Origin: Methanobacterium sp. | Lineage (GTDB): Archaea; Methanobacteriota; Methanobacteria; Methanobacteriales; Methanobacteriaceae | Direction: 5' to 3' | Assembly: GCA_018263005.1 (NCBI GenBank) | Contig: JADFDH010000002.1 | Location: forward strand, 491,934 to 535,360 | Length of the DNA stretch: 43,427 bases | Part shown: in pieces, positions 8,563 to 16,446 of the stretch | How positions within the stretch are numbered: position 1 is the stretch's first letter | How the letters are laid out: every line of letters begins with the position of its first letter | Program-made: the position numbers and the translations under genes | The notes under the pieces: model-generated | What the model was told of the DNA's origin: nothing | What the model saw: the letters and a program-made list of their open reading frames with translations, nothing else | Databases searched by the model: none

Positions 8563-9405
8563 ATGAACGACGATTTGAAGACAATATTCGATAGTTATGA
8601 TCATATAAAATTTGATATTAAATTCTTGGCTAAATCGGATGTCCGTATTAAAATATTAATCAGTTTAAGGGAAGCATCTAAGAATTTGGCTCGTTTGAAG
8701 GAAGATATTGGTCTAAGTGCGTCCACCATACTCCATGGAATTTATCAACTGGAGAAAAAGAATTTGGTAATCCGGGATTCTGGTTACTACTCCTTAACCC
8801 CTATTGGGGATCTTTTAAGCCAAGAACTTATGAGTATCATAGAGTCTGTAAGTGCTATTAAAAAATGTAAAACACTACTTTTAAATCATGACATTCGTTG
8901 CATTCCCCCGGTGCTTCTTAAAGATGTTGGATGTTTAAAAGACTCTCGAATTGTTAAATCATTACCTACTGATATTATGAGGCCTCATAATATACTCAGA
9001 GGACTTTTATCCCAATCAACTAATGTTAAGCATCTCTCTTCAGTACTTTTCACACCAAATATCGAGTTATTATTTGCAGATCTTGAAAAAAACAGGGATG
9101 TTCATTTAATTCTAACCAGGGAGATTCTCGATAAAATAATGGATGAAGTGGATGTTAAAAACATGGAGCAAGGTTTATCAGAGGGAAATCTAAAAGTGGG
9201 TTTAATGGATGATCAGGCTAAAATCAGCTTTACAATAGGGGATGATTTCATAGCTTTAGGATTGTATTCGACAGATGGGAACTATGATTTAAACGCTTAC
9301 CTTTTAAGTGAAAGTAAGGAAGCCATATCCTGGGGAGAAAGATTATTCGAACATTATCAGGATAAATCCATTAATTTCAATGATGATTTAATATTTGGTA
9401 GTTGA
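8563..9405 (+). CDS. Winged-helix transcriptional regulator, methanogen FilR1/DUF1724 type
   Basis: This 280-residue protein has an N-terminal winged helix (about 25-80; SASTILHGIYQLEKKNLV is the recognition region). A C-terminal regulatory domain (about 115-265) is of the type found next to winged helices in many methanogen regulators. The SD GGGGGGAT precedes ATG closely. The gene follows the disulfide reductase by 34 bases, so it may be cotranscribed with it and respond to redox state; that link is inference. Confidence 0.85.
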   Translation: MNDDLKTIFDSYDHIKFDIKFLAKSDVRIKILISLREASKNLARLKEDIGLSASTILHGIYQLEKKNLVIRDSGYYSLTPIGDLLSQELMSIIESVSAIKKCKTLLLNHDIRCIPPVLLKDVGCLKDSRIVKSLPTDIMRPHNILRGLLSQSTNVKHLSSVLFTPNIELLFADLEKNRDVHLILTREILDKIMDEVDVKNMEQGLSEGNLKVGLMDDQAKISFTIGDDFIALGLYSTDGNYDLNAYLLSESKEAISWGERLFEHYQDKSINFNDDLIFGS

Positions 9406-9544
9406 TATATAATTTATTTAGAAAATACCACTATTATAACTAGTATAATTCAAATTAAATAAAATTTATAACCATATAAATATTATTTAGAATGGAAATC
9501 ATAATTAAGGTAAATCTAGTCAATTAGTGAGAAAAGGAAGAATA

Positions 9545-11239
9545 ATGTCATACAAAGAGAGTGAGATGAGATACGAAAAATTAGTGGATTTATATGAGGC
9601 CATGGACTCTACCACTAAGAGATTAAAGAAAACAGCAATATTGGCGGATTTTCTTAAGATGGTAAGTGAACAGGATCCTAAAAACTTGGCAGTGATCACA
9701 TTACTTTCTCTGGGCAGAATATTTCCTACCTGGAGCGAAGAGGAGTTAGGAATAGGATCTAAACTTCTGATGAAAGCCATTTCCCTAGTAGTGGGAGTGA
9801 CCATCGAGGAAGTGGAAGATCAGATGAGAGATAGTGGCGATATAGGATTAGCTTCAGAGGAACTTTTCCAGCGTAAAGTACAGTCCACATTATTTAGTAG
9901 AGCCTTAACCATCACCAAAGTACATGAAAATCTGGTTAAAATTGCAGATATCAGTGGCGGAAGATCTCAAAACAAAAAATTAGAAATACTAAGGGAACTT
10001 CTCTCCTCAGCATCTCCTCATGAAGCTAAATATATAACCCGTACGGTGCTTGAACAATTAAGAGTGGGAGTGGGTGAGGGAACTCTTAAAGATGCTATTT
10101 CACAGGCTTTTAATACGTCTAAAGAGGAGGTGGAAAGAGCCCATATGCTCACCAATGATATGGGATTGGTAGCCGAGGTTGCTCGGGAACAAGGAAGTGT
10201 GGGACTCAAAAAACTCGCTCTAAAACCAGGGAAACCTGTAAAACCAATGTTAGCTCAATTAACACCCGGTTACAAGGAAAGCATTCAGGAAATGGGATAT
10301 GCTCTTTGTGAAACTAAATATGATGGTATTAGGGTTCAAATTCATCGTAAAGATGATGAAATTAACATATTCACCAGAAGACTGGAAAATATAAGTCAGG
10401 CAGTTCCTGAAATAACTGATTATATTAAAACGGCTATTAAACCGTCTGATTTCATTGTAGAGGGTGAAATTATTGTTACAAAAGAAGGTAAGCCTATTTC
10501 TTTCCAATATATACTGCAGCGGGTTCGCAGAAAATATGATATAGAAAGATTGAGGAAAGAGATTCCTCTCACGCTTTACCTATTTGATGTTCTTTATTAT
10601 AAAAAACCAACACTGGATGAACCTTTAAAGGATCGGAGGCATTTACTGGAAGAAATAGTACAGGTATTACCTGGAAAACTGGAATTAAGCAAACAAGTAG
10701 TAGTTACCCCTGAATCATCTCATAAAGCACTTGATCTCTTCAATAAATCCATCGAGGAAGGTCATGAGGGGTTGATGATTAAAGATCCCAATGCACCGTA
10801 CATTCCCGGTCTTAGGGGTAAGAAAATGTTGAAATGGAAGGCCACACCAGAAACACTGGATCTGGTGGTGGTTGGTGGTACCTATGGCACTGGTAAAAGG
10901 GCGCATCTTATAGGTTCATTCCTGCTGGCATTAAGAGATGAAGATAATGGACTGAAAACTTTAGCCCATGTGGCCACTGGTTTAGATGATAAGACCCTAT
11001 TGGAACTTAGTGAAATGTCCGATCCCATAATCACCAGTAATACTGGTAGAAAGGTGGATATGATACCATCGATAATCATGGAAGTGGCCTTCAGTGAAAT
11101 AGTAAAAAGTCCAGAATATGAAAGCGGATATTCCTTGAGGTTCCCGGTGGTTAAAAGGATCAGGAAGGATATAAGTATCGATGACATCGACACCCTGGAA
11201 CGGGTGGCTTCGATTTATCAGAACATGAAGACCATTTAG
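9545..11239 (+). CDS. lig: ATP-dependent DNA ligase
   Basis: The protein is about 564 residues when started at ATG 9545, which has GGAAG four bases upstream. An in-frame GTG at 9527 lacks an SD. It is an archaeal/eukaryal type I ligase. It has an N-terminal DNA-binding domain (about 1-220) and a nucleotidyltransferase domain whose adenylated lysine is K258 in ETKYDGIR. The motifs EGEI, LYLFDVLY, EGLMIKDP and KMLKWK follow, and then an OB-fold C-terminal domain. It seals nicks in replication and repair. Length and motifs are normal. It is the last core gene before an accessory pocket. Confidence 0.95.
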   Translation: MSYKESEMRYEKLVDLYEAMDSTTKRLKKTAILADFLKMVSEQDPKNLAVITLLSLGRIFPTWSEEELGIGSKLLMKAISLVVGVTIEEVEDQMRDSGDIGLASEELFQRKVQSTLFSRALTITKVHENLVKIADISGGRSQNKKLEILRELLSSASPHEAKYITRTVLEQLRVGVGEGTLKDAISQAFNTSKEEVERAHMLTNDMGLVAEVAREQGSVGLKKLALKPGKPVKPMLAQLTPGYKESIQEMGYALCETKYDGIRVQIHRKDDEINIFTRRLENISQAVPEITDYIKTAIKPSDFIVEGEIIVTKEGKPISFQYILQRVRRKYDIERLRKEIPLTLYLFDVLYYKKPTLDEPLKDRRHLLEEIVQVLPGKLELSKQVVVTPESSHKALDLFNKSIEEGHEGLMIKDPNAPYIPGLRGKKMLKWKATPETLDLVVVGGTYGTGKRAHLIGSFLLALRDEDNGLKTLAHVATGLDDKTLLELSEMSDPIITSNTGRKVDMIPSIIMEVAFSEIVKSPEYESGYSLRFPVVKRIRKDISIDDIDTLERVASIYQNMKTI

Positions 11240-11290
11240 TACTGTTTTTGTTAGAATGAAATGTTATCTATTGATGTGATTTCATAAACT

Positions 11291-11418
11291 ATAAATAATA
11301 CTATTTTATAAATTTATATTAATAATTGAATAGTGTGATGAAATGGAAGACAGAGTGATCTATAAAATAGCACTTATAACTTCTATTCTTGGCTTATTAG
11401 GGCATGTTCTCTGCAGAT
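11291..11418 (+). repeat. Left copy of a diverged direct repeat (promoter plus start of OB-fold gene)
   Basis: This segment matches 14080-14210 from the TATA region (ATAAATAATACTATTTTA is identical in both) through the SD (GTGAT), the ATG and the first 25 codons. The coding part matches at roughly three bases in four by eye. The two copies have the same orientation and lie about 2.8 kb apart. Confidence 0.85.
11343..11418 (+). pseudogene. Decayed 5' end of an OB-fold protein gene
   Basis: The translation begins MEDRVIYKIALITSILGLLG, nearly the same as the intact gene at 14133. One extra base near 11403 then shifts the frame, so translation stops at codon 26. In the other frame the match continues (M-F-S-A-D-K) and then ends abruptly at about 11418, with no OB-fold sequence after it. 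It retains its TATA region and SD. It is a relic of duplication or of disruption of the original gene. Confidence 0.8.
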
Positions 11419-11446
11419 AAAAAGAAATAATAAAAAAAGAATGAAT

Positions 11447-11824
11447 TTATTCCATTTTAATTCTTGTGCCTATAACTCCTCCTATTATTCCAATTAGTGG
11501 TGGGATGATTCCCCCGCCAAACAGAAGCATTAGTATTGAAAGCAAAATCAAGATTATGCCTCCGTTTTTCCTCTCTATGAACAATGCCGCCCATATAGTG
11601 ACTATAATTCCCATGATAATAGCAAGTATTCCAGTCACGAGGAAGTTAGGAACTATGGTCATTGCAGGTTCTCCTGCCGTTGCTTGCATAGTAGGGTAAG
11701 CTTGAATGTATATTCCGTTTGGAGCTGCATTTCCCTGAAGTATTTCTCCAAATCCATGAAATATTCCCCCGCCAATTCCGGCAAAAATACCAAGTAAAGA
11801 AGCTGTAAATCTTGTTTTATTCAT
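11447..11824 (-). CDS. Small multi-pass membrane protein
   Basis: This 125-residue hydrophobic protein has about three membrane segments: near 7-25, 60-83 (TGILAIIMGIIVTIWAALFI) and 89-120. A polar loop (about 30-58) lies between the first two. The segments are glycine-rich. SD GAGGAT lies 4 bases before ATG. I do not recognise a family; small glycine-rich proteins like this occur in many Methanobacteriales. It is divergent from the terminase relic and lies inside the region bounded by the OB-fold repeats. Confidence 0.75.
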   Translation of the reverse strand: MNKTRFTASLLGIFAGIGGGIFHGFGEILQGNAAPNGIYIQAYPTMQATAGEPAMTIVPNFLVTGILAIIMGIIVTIWAALFIERKNGGIILILLSILMLLFGGGIIPPLIGIIGGVIGTRIKME

Positions 11825-12017
11825 TTATATCCTCTCAGTAAACTATTAATTAGGAATAAACTAAAATAATTGACCAGATCTATTAGCACGCCTCAAATCT
11901 ATGATTTAAGGAAGTATGATAATTTATATTCATTTGCTTATAGTCAATTCATGTATATTATTATTTATATTTCATCATATTTTTTCTGTTCATAATATAC
12001 ATTTCAATAATAAATGC

Positions 12018-12275
12018 ATGTCAAAATTAAAAAAGGGGGCATCTTTAACAATTCCGGTTCTACTGAAGAGTGGATTATTTAAGCGATCTTTGATTAAATA
12101 TTACTCCGTAACTGAAATTCCCTTATTAAATGAACTTAATAAATATCAGGCTTGAGATTTCGTCATTAGTAATAGAGAGTCAGCTGATTATACATTATAC
12201 ACCACTATGGGTGTTTCAAAGGAAAACAATATCTATGTGTTGGATTGTTTATTGGTAGTAAGGGTAAGGCTTTAA
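12018..12275 (+). pseudogene. Decayed fragment of a viral terminase large subunit (nuclease domain)
   Basis: One frame reads SGLFKRSLIKYYSVTEIPLL...NKYQA, then an in-frame TGA at 12153, and continues DFVISNRESADYTLYTTMGV, then KENNIYVLD before running off into stops. This is the linker and start of the RNase H-like nuclease domain of TerL proteins, where GSLFK-x-x-W-I-x-YY precedes G-x-D-x-A-x-S...SADYT and a hydrophobic strand ending LD. The stop falls where the glycine before the first catalytic Asp is expected, so a GGA-to-TGA change would explain it. Both the ATPase domain and the rest of the nuclease domain are missing. The fit is from recalled family patterns, not a search. Confidence 0.65.
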
Positions 12276-12314
12276 GTGGTGGTTTGTTGGTTTTTAGACA
12301 CAAAAATCAATTAA

Positions 12315-12322
12315 TTTATAAA
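12315..12322 (+). promoter_or_regulatory. TATA box of the amino-acid permease gene
   Basis: TTTATAAA lies about 75 bases before the permease start, predicting a leader of about 50 bases. The rest of the 11825-12396 gap holds only the terminase relic; I see no other gene in it. Confidence 0.4.
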
Positions 12323-12396
12323 TTTTTTTAATACATCCCTCCTTTTATGTATAAGATGATAATAGATGTAAATAAAAAAGTGCTAAGGATTAAAAT

Positions 12397-13659
12397 ATGA
12401 AGAGTTTGAAACGGAATTTAGGACTTTTAGAAGTCACATTTTCTGGTCTGGGCATTATACTCGGAGCAGGGATATATGCACTCATTGGTCAGGCAGCATC
12501 AACATCCGGAAATGCGTTATGGCTGTCATTCTTAATCGCATCTTTGGTTGCTTCTTTTACTGCTTTAAGTTATGCGGAGCTTTCCAGCATGTTCCCCCAT
12601 TCCAGTGCAGAATATGAATATGTTAAGAACGCCTTTGGGGATAAAATTGGCTTCACCATAGGCTGGCTCATTATTTTCAGCGGTATTTTAAGCGCAGCAT
12701 CAGTTTCGGTGGCTTTTTCAGATTATATGGCTACTTTATTCAATTTACCCGGGATCTTCACCTCCATAGCCTTAATTATCATCCTATCCCTAGTGCTGTT
12801 TTTGGGTATAAAGGAGTCTACCTGGGTGGCCATTGTCTTCACCGCCCTGGAGGTATTCGGAATCCTGATTATAGTCTATGTAGGTGTTCCTTTTCTGGGA
12901 AGTGTTAATTATTTGGAGATGCCGCTGGGTTGGCAGGGTATCCTGGCATCGGCAGCATTGATCTTCTTCGCCTACCTGGGCTTTGAGGATATAGTTAAAC
13001 TTTCAGATGAGACAAGGGAGCCTCATAAGATCATACCCCAGGGACTTATCCTGGCCATGGTTATCAGCACGGTTTTATATGTGCTGGCGGCAATTAGTTC
13101 AGTTAGTGTGCTGGGATGGGAAGTCTTATCCAACTCAGCAGCGCCCTTTTCTGCCATAGCAGATAGTGTTTTAGGATCTAACGGGGCGCTGCTTCTGTCA
13201 TTTATAGCCATCTTCGCCACCAGTAACACGGTACTTTTATCACTTTTAGCTTCCAGCAGAATTGTTTATGGAATGGCCACCTGTAATTCTTTACCATCCA
13301 TTTTGGGCCGGGTGCATCCCACCACAAGAACTCCCTGGGTCTCCATATTAATTGTGGGATTGATCTCCATAGGATTTCTACTAGTGGGAGGTTTGAATTT
13401 CCTGGCCAATGTAACTGTCTACACTCTGTTTGTAGCTTTCATATTCATCAACGCTACAGTGATAATTCTACGGTTCACCACCCCTGATAGGGATAGACCA
13501 TTCAAATTACCCCTAAATTTAGGGCGCTTGCCCCTAATATCGCTCATCGGTTTAATAACCTGCTCTGTACTTCTTTTGAAGCTGGATTACCATGCAATTT
13601 TAGTGGGGATAATTATCACAGTTTTAGGTCTTATATTATCCTTCTTAAAAAAAATCTGA
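12397..13659 (+). CDS. APC-family amino-acid permease
   Basis: This 420-residue integral membrane protein has about 12 helices. The first helix carries the APC substrate/sodium-site signature GLGIILGAGIYALIG (near 17-31), followed by SYAELSSMFPHS. The conserved FFAYLGFEDIVKLSDETREP segment (near 190) is typical of LeuT-fold APC carriers. It should import (or exchange) an amino acid or amine; the substrate is not predictable. It is a single gene. It lies between the two OB-fold copies, so it may be part of an acquired segment. The C terminus is short but complete (ends in KKI). Confidence 0.9.
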   Translation: MKSLKRNLGLLEVTFSGLGIILGAGIYALIGQAASTSGNALWLSFLIASLVASFTALSYAELSSMFPHSSAEYEYVKNAFGDKIGFTIGWLIIFSGILSAASVSVAFSDYMATLFNLPGIFTSIALIIILSLVLFLGIKESTWVAIVFTALEVFGILIIVYVGVPFLGSVNYLEMPLGWQGILASAALIFFAYLGFEDIVKLSDETREPHKIIPQGLILAMVISTVLYVLAAISSVSVLGWEVLSNSAAPFSAIADSVLGSNGALLLSFIAIFATSNTVLLSLLASSRIVYGMATCNSLPSILGRVHPTTRTPWVSILIVGLISIGFLLVGGLNFLANVTVYTLFVAFIFINATVIILRFTTPDRDRPFKLPLNLGRLPLISLIGLITCSVLLLKLDYHAILVGIIITVLGLILSFLKKI

Positions 13660-13774
13660 AGGGAAAAAGAATAAATTCATAACTGAAATAAAACTCCCAT
13701 CATTCTAGCAGGTAAGCAAATATAGTAATATGCAAATGCAGATGAATTTTTAAGACTTGATGCTTTCTTGAGGT

Positions 13775-13921
13775 TTGAATATAAGTGATGAAAGAGAATT
13801 AAAACAAATTTTGGAAAATGCAATTGATGATAAGAGTGAAATAATAAGAGAATCAGCTAATTTCCATTTAAAAGAATTGAAAATTGAAACTAAAGGAGAA
13901 TGGGCACGATTTACATATTAA
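13775..13921 (+). CDS. Possible 48-residue microprotein
   Basis: A TTG-started frame (a TGA lies just upstream at 13769) encodes a Glu/Lys-rich helical peptide (SDERELKQILENAIDDKSE; later KELKIETKGEWARF). No SD is well placed, so this could be the tail of a lost gene. Its stop overlaps the stop region of the minus-strand microprotein by four bases. The function is unknown. Confidence 0.35.
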   Translation: MNISDERELKQILENAIDDKSEIIRESANFHLKELKIETKGEWARFTY

Positions 13922-14034
13922 AAAGATTCAACAACCATTTCTCCATATTTTTCCTGTGTTTTCCTCCATTCTTCTTCATTTATTTCTAATGGTATTAGTT
14001 CTGCGTTTTCATGTCCACATTCTTCACATTTCAC
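13918..14034 (-). CDS. 38-residue zinc-ribbon-like microprotein
   Basis: The start is GTG with a near-perfect SD (AGGAGTGAT) directly upstream. The product begins MKCEECGHEN or, from the upstream GTG at 14038-14040, two residues longer. It has one CxxC pair followed by an acidic/aromatic tail (INEEEWRKTQEKYGE). One CxxC could bind half a zinc site, with dimerisation completing it. It is divergent from the OB-fold gene and could share its promoter region. It is too short to assign to a family. Confidence 0.5.
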   Translation of the reverse strand: MKCEECGHENAELIPLEINEEEWRKTQEKYGEMVVESF

Positions 14035-14079
14035 AATCACTCCTAAGTCTTATAGGTAATCATTTGGTAACATAAAAAT

Positions 14080-14210
14080 ATAAATAATACTATTTTATTA
14101 ATTAATATTAAAATATTCTATATGTGATTACTATGGAAGATCGTTTAATCTACAAGATAGCCTTAGCCACATCTATTATAGGCCTATTAGGAATGATTTT
14201 TTGTGCAGAT
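14080..14210 (+). repeat. Right copy of the diverged direct repeat
   Basis: This is the partner of 11291-11418. It includes the TATA region, the GTGAT SD and the first codons of the intact OB-fold gene. Confidence 0.85.
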
Positions 14211-14525
14211 CAGATAAATCCTCGGGAAATTAAGATAAAAGACATAAACCGGGGAATGATGGATGAAGATGTTACTGTAGATGGTTTGGTGCAGAACGTG
14301 AAAAAATCTTCAACTAGCAATACTTACTTTCTGGATATTATGGATGGCACCGGCAAAATCAGTCTTATCATATTTGACAGCAACGTGTTAGATCTTCAGA
14401 AGTCGAATATAAGCATGTCTAATTTGCTAAATAGAAGAGTAAAGGTAACTGGAAAGGTTAGCGAGTATAAAGGATCGATGGAACTGATATTAAATGATGC
14501 GGCATCATTAAAATTACTGGTTTAA
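14133..14525 (+). CDS. Membrane-anchored OB-fold protein
   Basis: The protein is 130 residues from ATG 14133; the in-frame GTG at 14124 is part of the GTGAT SD, as in the decayed copy. Residues about 5-25 (YKIALATSIIGLLGMIFCAD) form one membrane or signal segment. Residues about 40-130 form an OB-fold (DVTVDGLVQNVKKS...YFLDIMDGTGKISLIIF...RVKVTGKVSEYKGSMELIL) like the nucleic-acid-binding tRNA-anti type. The domain would lie outside the membrane, where nucleic acid or oligosaccharide binding are both possible. It converges with the flippase-like gene with only four bases between stops. Confidence 0.85.
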   Translation: MEDRLIYKIALATSIIGLLGMIFCADQINPREIKIKDINRGMMDEDVTVDGLVQNVKKSSTSNTYFLDIMDGTGKISLIIFDSNVLDLQKSNISMSNLLNRRVKVTGKVSEYKGSMELILNDAASLKLLV

Positions 14526-14529
14526 AGTG

Positions 14530-15528
14530 TTATTTTCTAGGGGATAAGCTTATGGTGTATTTGATCTCATCCAGAATATCCCTAGCATAATATAGAGAGA
14601 AGATTATGCCCAGAGCATTGACTAGCCAGAAGGATACCAGACGATCAATAAGGGCAATACTACCTGCTAAAGCGCTGGGCACGCCAAATAAAACGAATAA
14701 TCCTGTCAGTGATATTTCTATAGAACCCATTCCACCCGGAAGAGCTGATAAGATTCCAATTACATTGGCCAGCAGGAAGATAATGATTATGGCTAAGAAA
14801 TTTATTTCCAAATGAAAGGCGTAGAACACCGTGTATAACCTGACGCATTCCAGTAACCAGGACATTAAAGATAGTATAAATACAAATGAGAGGTTTTTAT
14901 AGGTGGAGAATAAATTGGAATATTTGATCATACCCTGAAGACCGGTGGTTAATCTGTGGTAAAGATTGTCCAGAACTTCTCCTTTGATGGGTAATTTGCT
15001 GATCAGGGGATGTATCTTATCATATAACCAAACACCACTACCTTCTCTCCAATTGATGAGATAAACTAAGAACATAACGGTTAAGGATAACCCGCCCCCT
15101 ACTATGGCAATAAAACGTATTTTAGGTAGGAATAATCCGGTAATAATTAGAAGAGATCCTACTATGGCCAGGTCGAAGAATCTTTCAGTTAAACCAGCGG
15201 ATAAACCTTCTGATAAACTAATCTCGTTAATTTTTTTACCTACCACAGCGGTTAGGACTTCTCCGGCAGATTTCATGGGACTGAAGTTCCCGGCAAATAA
15301 TCCGATGGTTTTGACTATGAAATTTTTTTTAAATTCTGTGGTTTGATTGATTATGAACCCCCAACGCAGGGATCTTATCCATACCACCACCAGATGAATA
15401 ACAGCAGCCAGTAAAATAAACCACCAATCAGCAGTTTCTAGAGCTTTAACTATGTTTGATGGCCCAATCCATAATATTAATACTATTAGCAGGATTATAC
15501 TGAATAAAAGCACATAAAACTGCTTCAA
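14530..15528 (-). CDS. Flippase-like integral membrane protein (lysylphosphatidylglycerol synthase TM / UPF0104 family)
   Basis: This 332-residue protein has about eight membrane helices. Family elements are W-x-x-R-W (residues 50-56 region, VVWIRSLRWGFII), an F-AGNFSPMKSAGEV segment near 95-107, and ALPGGMGSIEISLTGLF near 265. Members are linked to lipid-sugar or lipid translocation. The start is TTG with GGAGGAT six bases upstream; it overlaps the end of the glycosyltransferase gene, so the two are coupled. With the GT2 enzyme it should make and move a lipid-linked sugar (inference). Confidence 0.85.
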   Translation of the reverse strand: MKQFYVLLFSIILLIVLILWIGPSNIVKALETADWWFILLAAVIHLVVVWIRSLRWGFIINQTTEFKKNFIVKTIGLFAGNFSPMKSAGEVLTAVVGKKINEISLSEGLSAGLTERFFDLAIVGSLLIITGLFLPKIRFIAIVGGGLSLTVMFLVYLINWREGSGVWLYDKIHPLISKLPIKGEVLDNLYHRLTTGLQGMIKYSNLFSTYKNLSFVFILSLMSWLLECVRLYTVFYAFHLEINFLAIIIIFLLANVIGILSALPGGMGSIEISLTGLFVLFGVPSALAGSIALIDRLVSFWLVNALGIIFSLYYARDILDEIKYTISLSPRK

Positions 15529-16208
15529 ATTTTTATCCTCCTTTCAAACTCTCTTAAAAGTAGTTTTAGGATGTAAAAAATATATTTTAATATCTTTATC
15601 CCAGTTATATATGATTTTTCGCCCTTATAAGAACTTGGTATGGGCATTTCCTTCACTTGAAAATTATTTAGGGAGGCTTGATAAAGTATTTCTGATTCAT
15701 ATTCATAGCCATTTTGAGGTAAATCTAAAAAAATTGAAGCAACATGCTCAGAAATAATCCTAAAACCACATTGACTATCTGTTATAGGATAACCAGTGAT
15801 GAATCGTAAGATGCTGGTTGTTAAATGGTTGGATAACTTCCTTTGAATGGCCATTCCTTGGGGTGGGCCTTGCATGAAACGGGAGCAAATAACCATATGT
15901 GCATCTTTTATTTCATTAATTAAAGAGGGGATGAACTTAGGATCATGCTGTCCGTCTCCATCCAACAGAACCATGGCGTTATATCCATTATCCACAGCAT
16001 ATTTAAGCCCATTTTTAATGGCTGCACCTTTACCCATATTTTTCTCATGTTTAATTACCTGAGCACCAGCATTCTTGGCCAGTTTACTGGTGAGATCACT
16101 GGATCCGTCATCAACTACCAGGACATCAGAATAGTTTAAAGACTCTTTAACTACACTTTCTATTGCCTTTTCTTCATTATATGCGGGAATTATGATTATA
16201 TAGTTCAT
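15525..16208 (-). CDS. Family 2 glycosyltransferase, dolichol-phosphate sugar synthase-like
   Basis: This 227-residue GT-A enzyme has the nucleotide-sugar motif VVDDGSSDLT (near 33-42), the DxD region LLDGDGQHDP (near 81-90) and the acceptor loop QCGFRIIS. It has no C-terminal membrane helices and resembles DPM1-like enzymes that load mannose or glucose onto a polyprenyl phosphate. SD AGGAT lies 6 bases before ATG. It is the first gene of a two-gene unit with the flippase-like protein. Confidence 0.88.
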   Translation of the reverse strand: MNYIIIIPAYNEEKAIESVVKESLNYSDVLVVDDGSSDLTSKLAKNAGAQVIKHEKNMGKGAAIKNGLKYAVDNGYNAMVLLDGDGQHDPKFIPSLINEIKDAHMVICSRFMQGPPQGMAIQRKLSNHLTTSILRFITGYPITDSQCGFRIISEHVASIFLDLPQNGYEYESEILYQASLNNFQVKEMPIPSSYKGEKSYITGIKILKYIFYILKLLLREFERRIKI

Positions 16209-16430
16209 GGTTAAATCCTATTCACTCATCGAATAAATTATGGAAATATATATTATAATATTTATGGACTATAACACTTAATAAAATTTGAAACAAGTCT
16301 ATTACGTAAGTATAAGGAATATTTTAATATTTCAATTAACTTACAAAATTATCTCCGATAATTTAGAATGGGATTCTATCAAAATGAAATAAAAATATTA
16401 TCTTTAACTTATAAGAAATAATATTTAGAA

Positions 16431-16446
16431 GGGAGGTAATTTCATT
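16431..16446 (+). promoter_or_regulatory. Strong SD six bases before an AUU codon
   Basis: GGGAGGT (16431-16437), then AATTTC, then ATT at 16444, which is in frame with the membrane protein. The first ordinary start, TTG 16480, has no SD. This site argues for initiation at AUU. Confidence 0.5.

Noticed and set aside
9433..9462. ACTAGTATAA-type near-palindrome upstream of DNA ligase, resembling the TetR operator core
   Set aside because: It is off-centre by one base and lacks the outer arms of the site at 38564; chance is likely in such AT-rich DNA.
11916..12017. N-terminal part of a 79-codon ORF (hydrophobic, starting at ATG 11916)
   Set aside because: The codons before 12018 are AT-rich and SD is badly placed. 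Only the part from 12018 shows terminase similarity, so the ATG 11916 frame is taken as chance extension of the relic.
12397..13659. Permease as cargo of a transposon
   Set aside because: No terminal inverted repeats, transposase or target duplication flank the gene; the only repeats are the diverged OB-fold copies.
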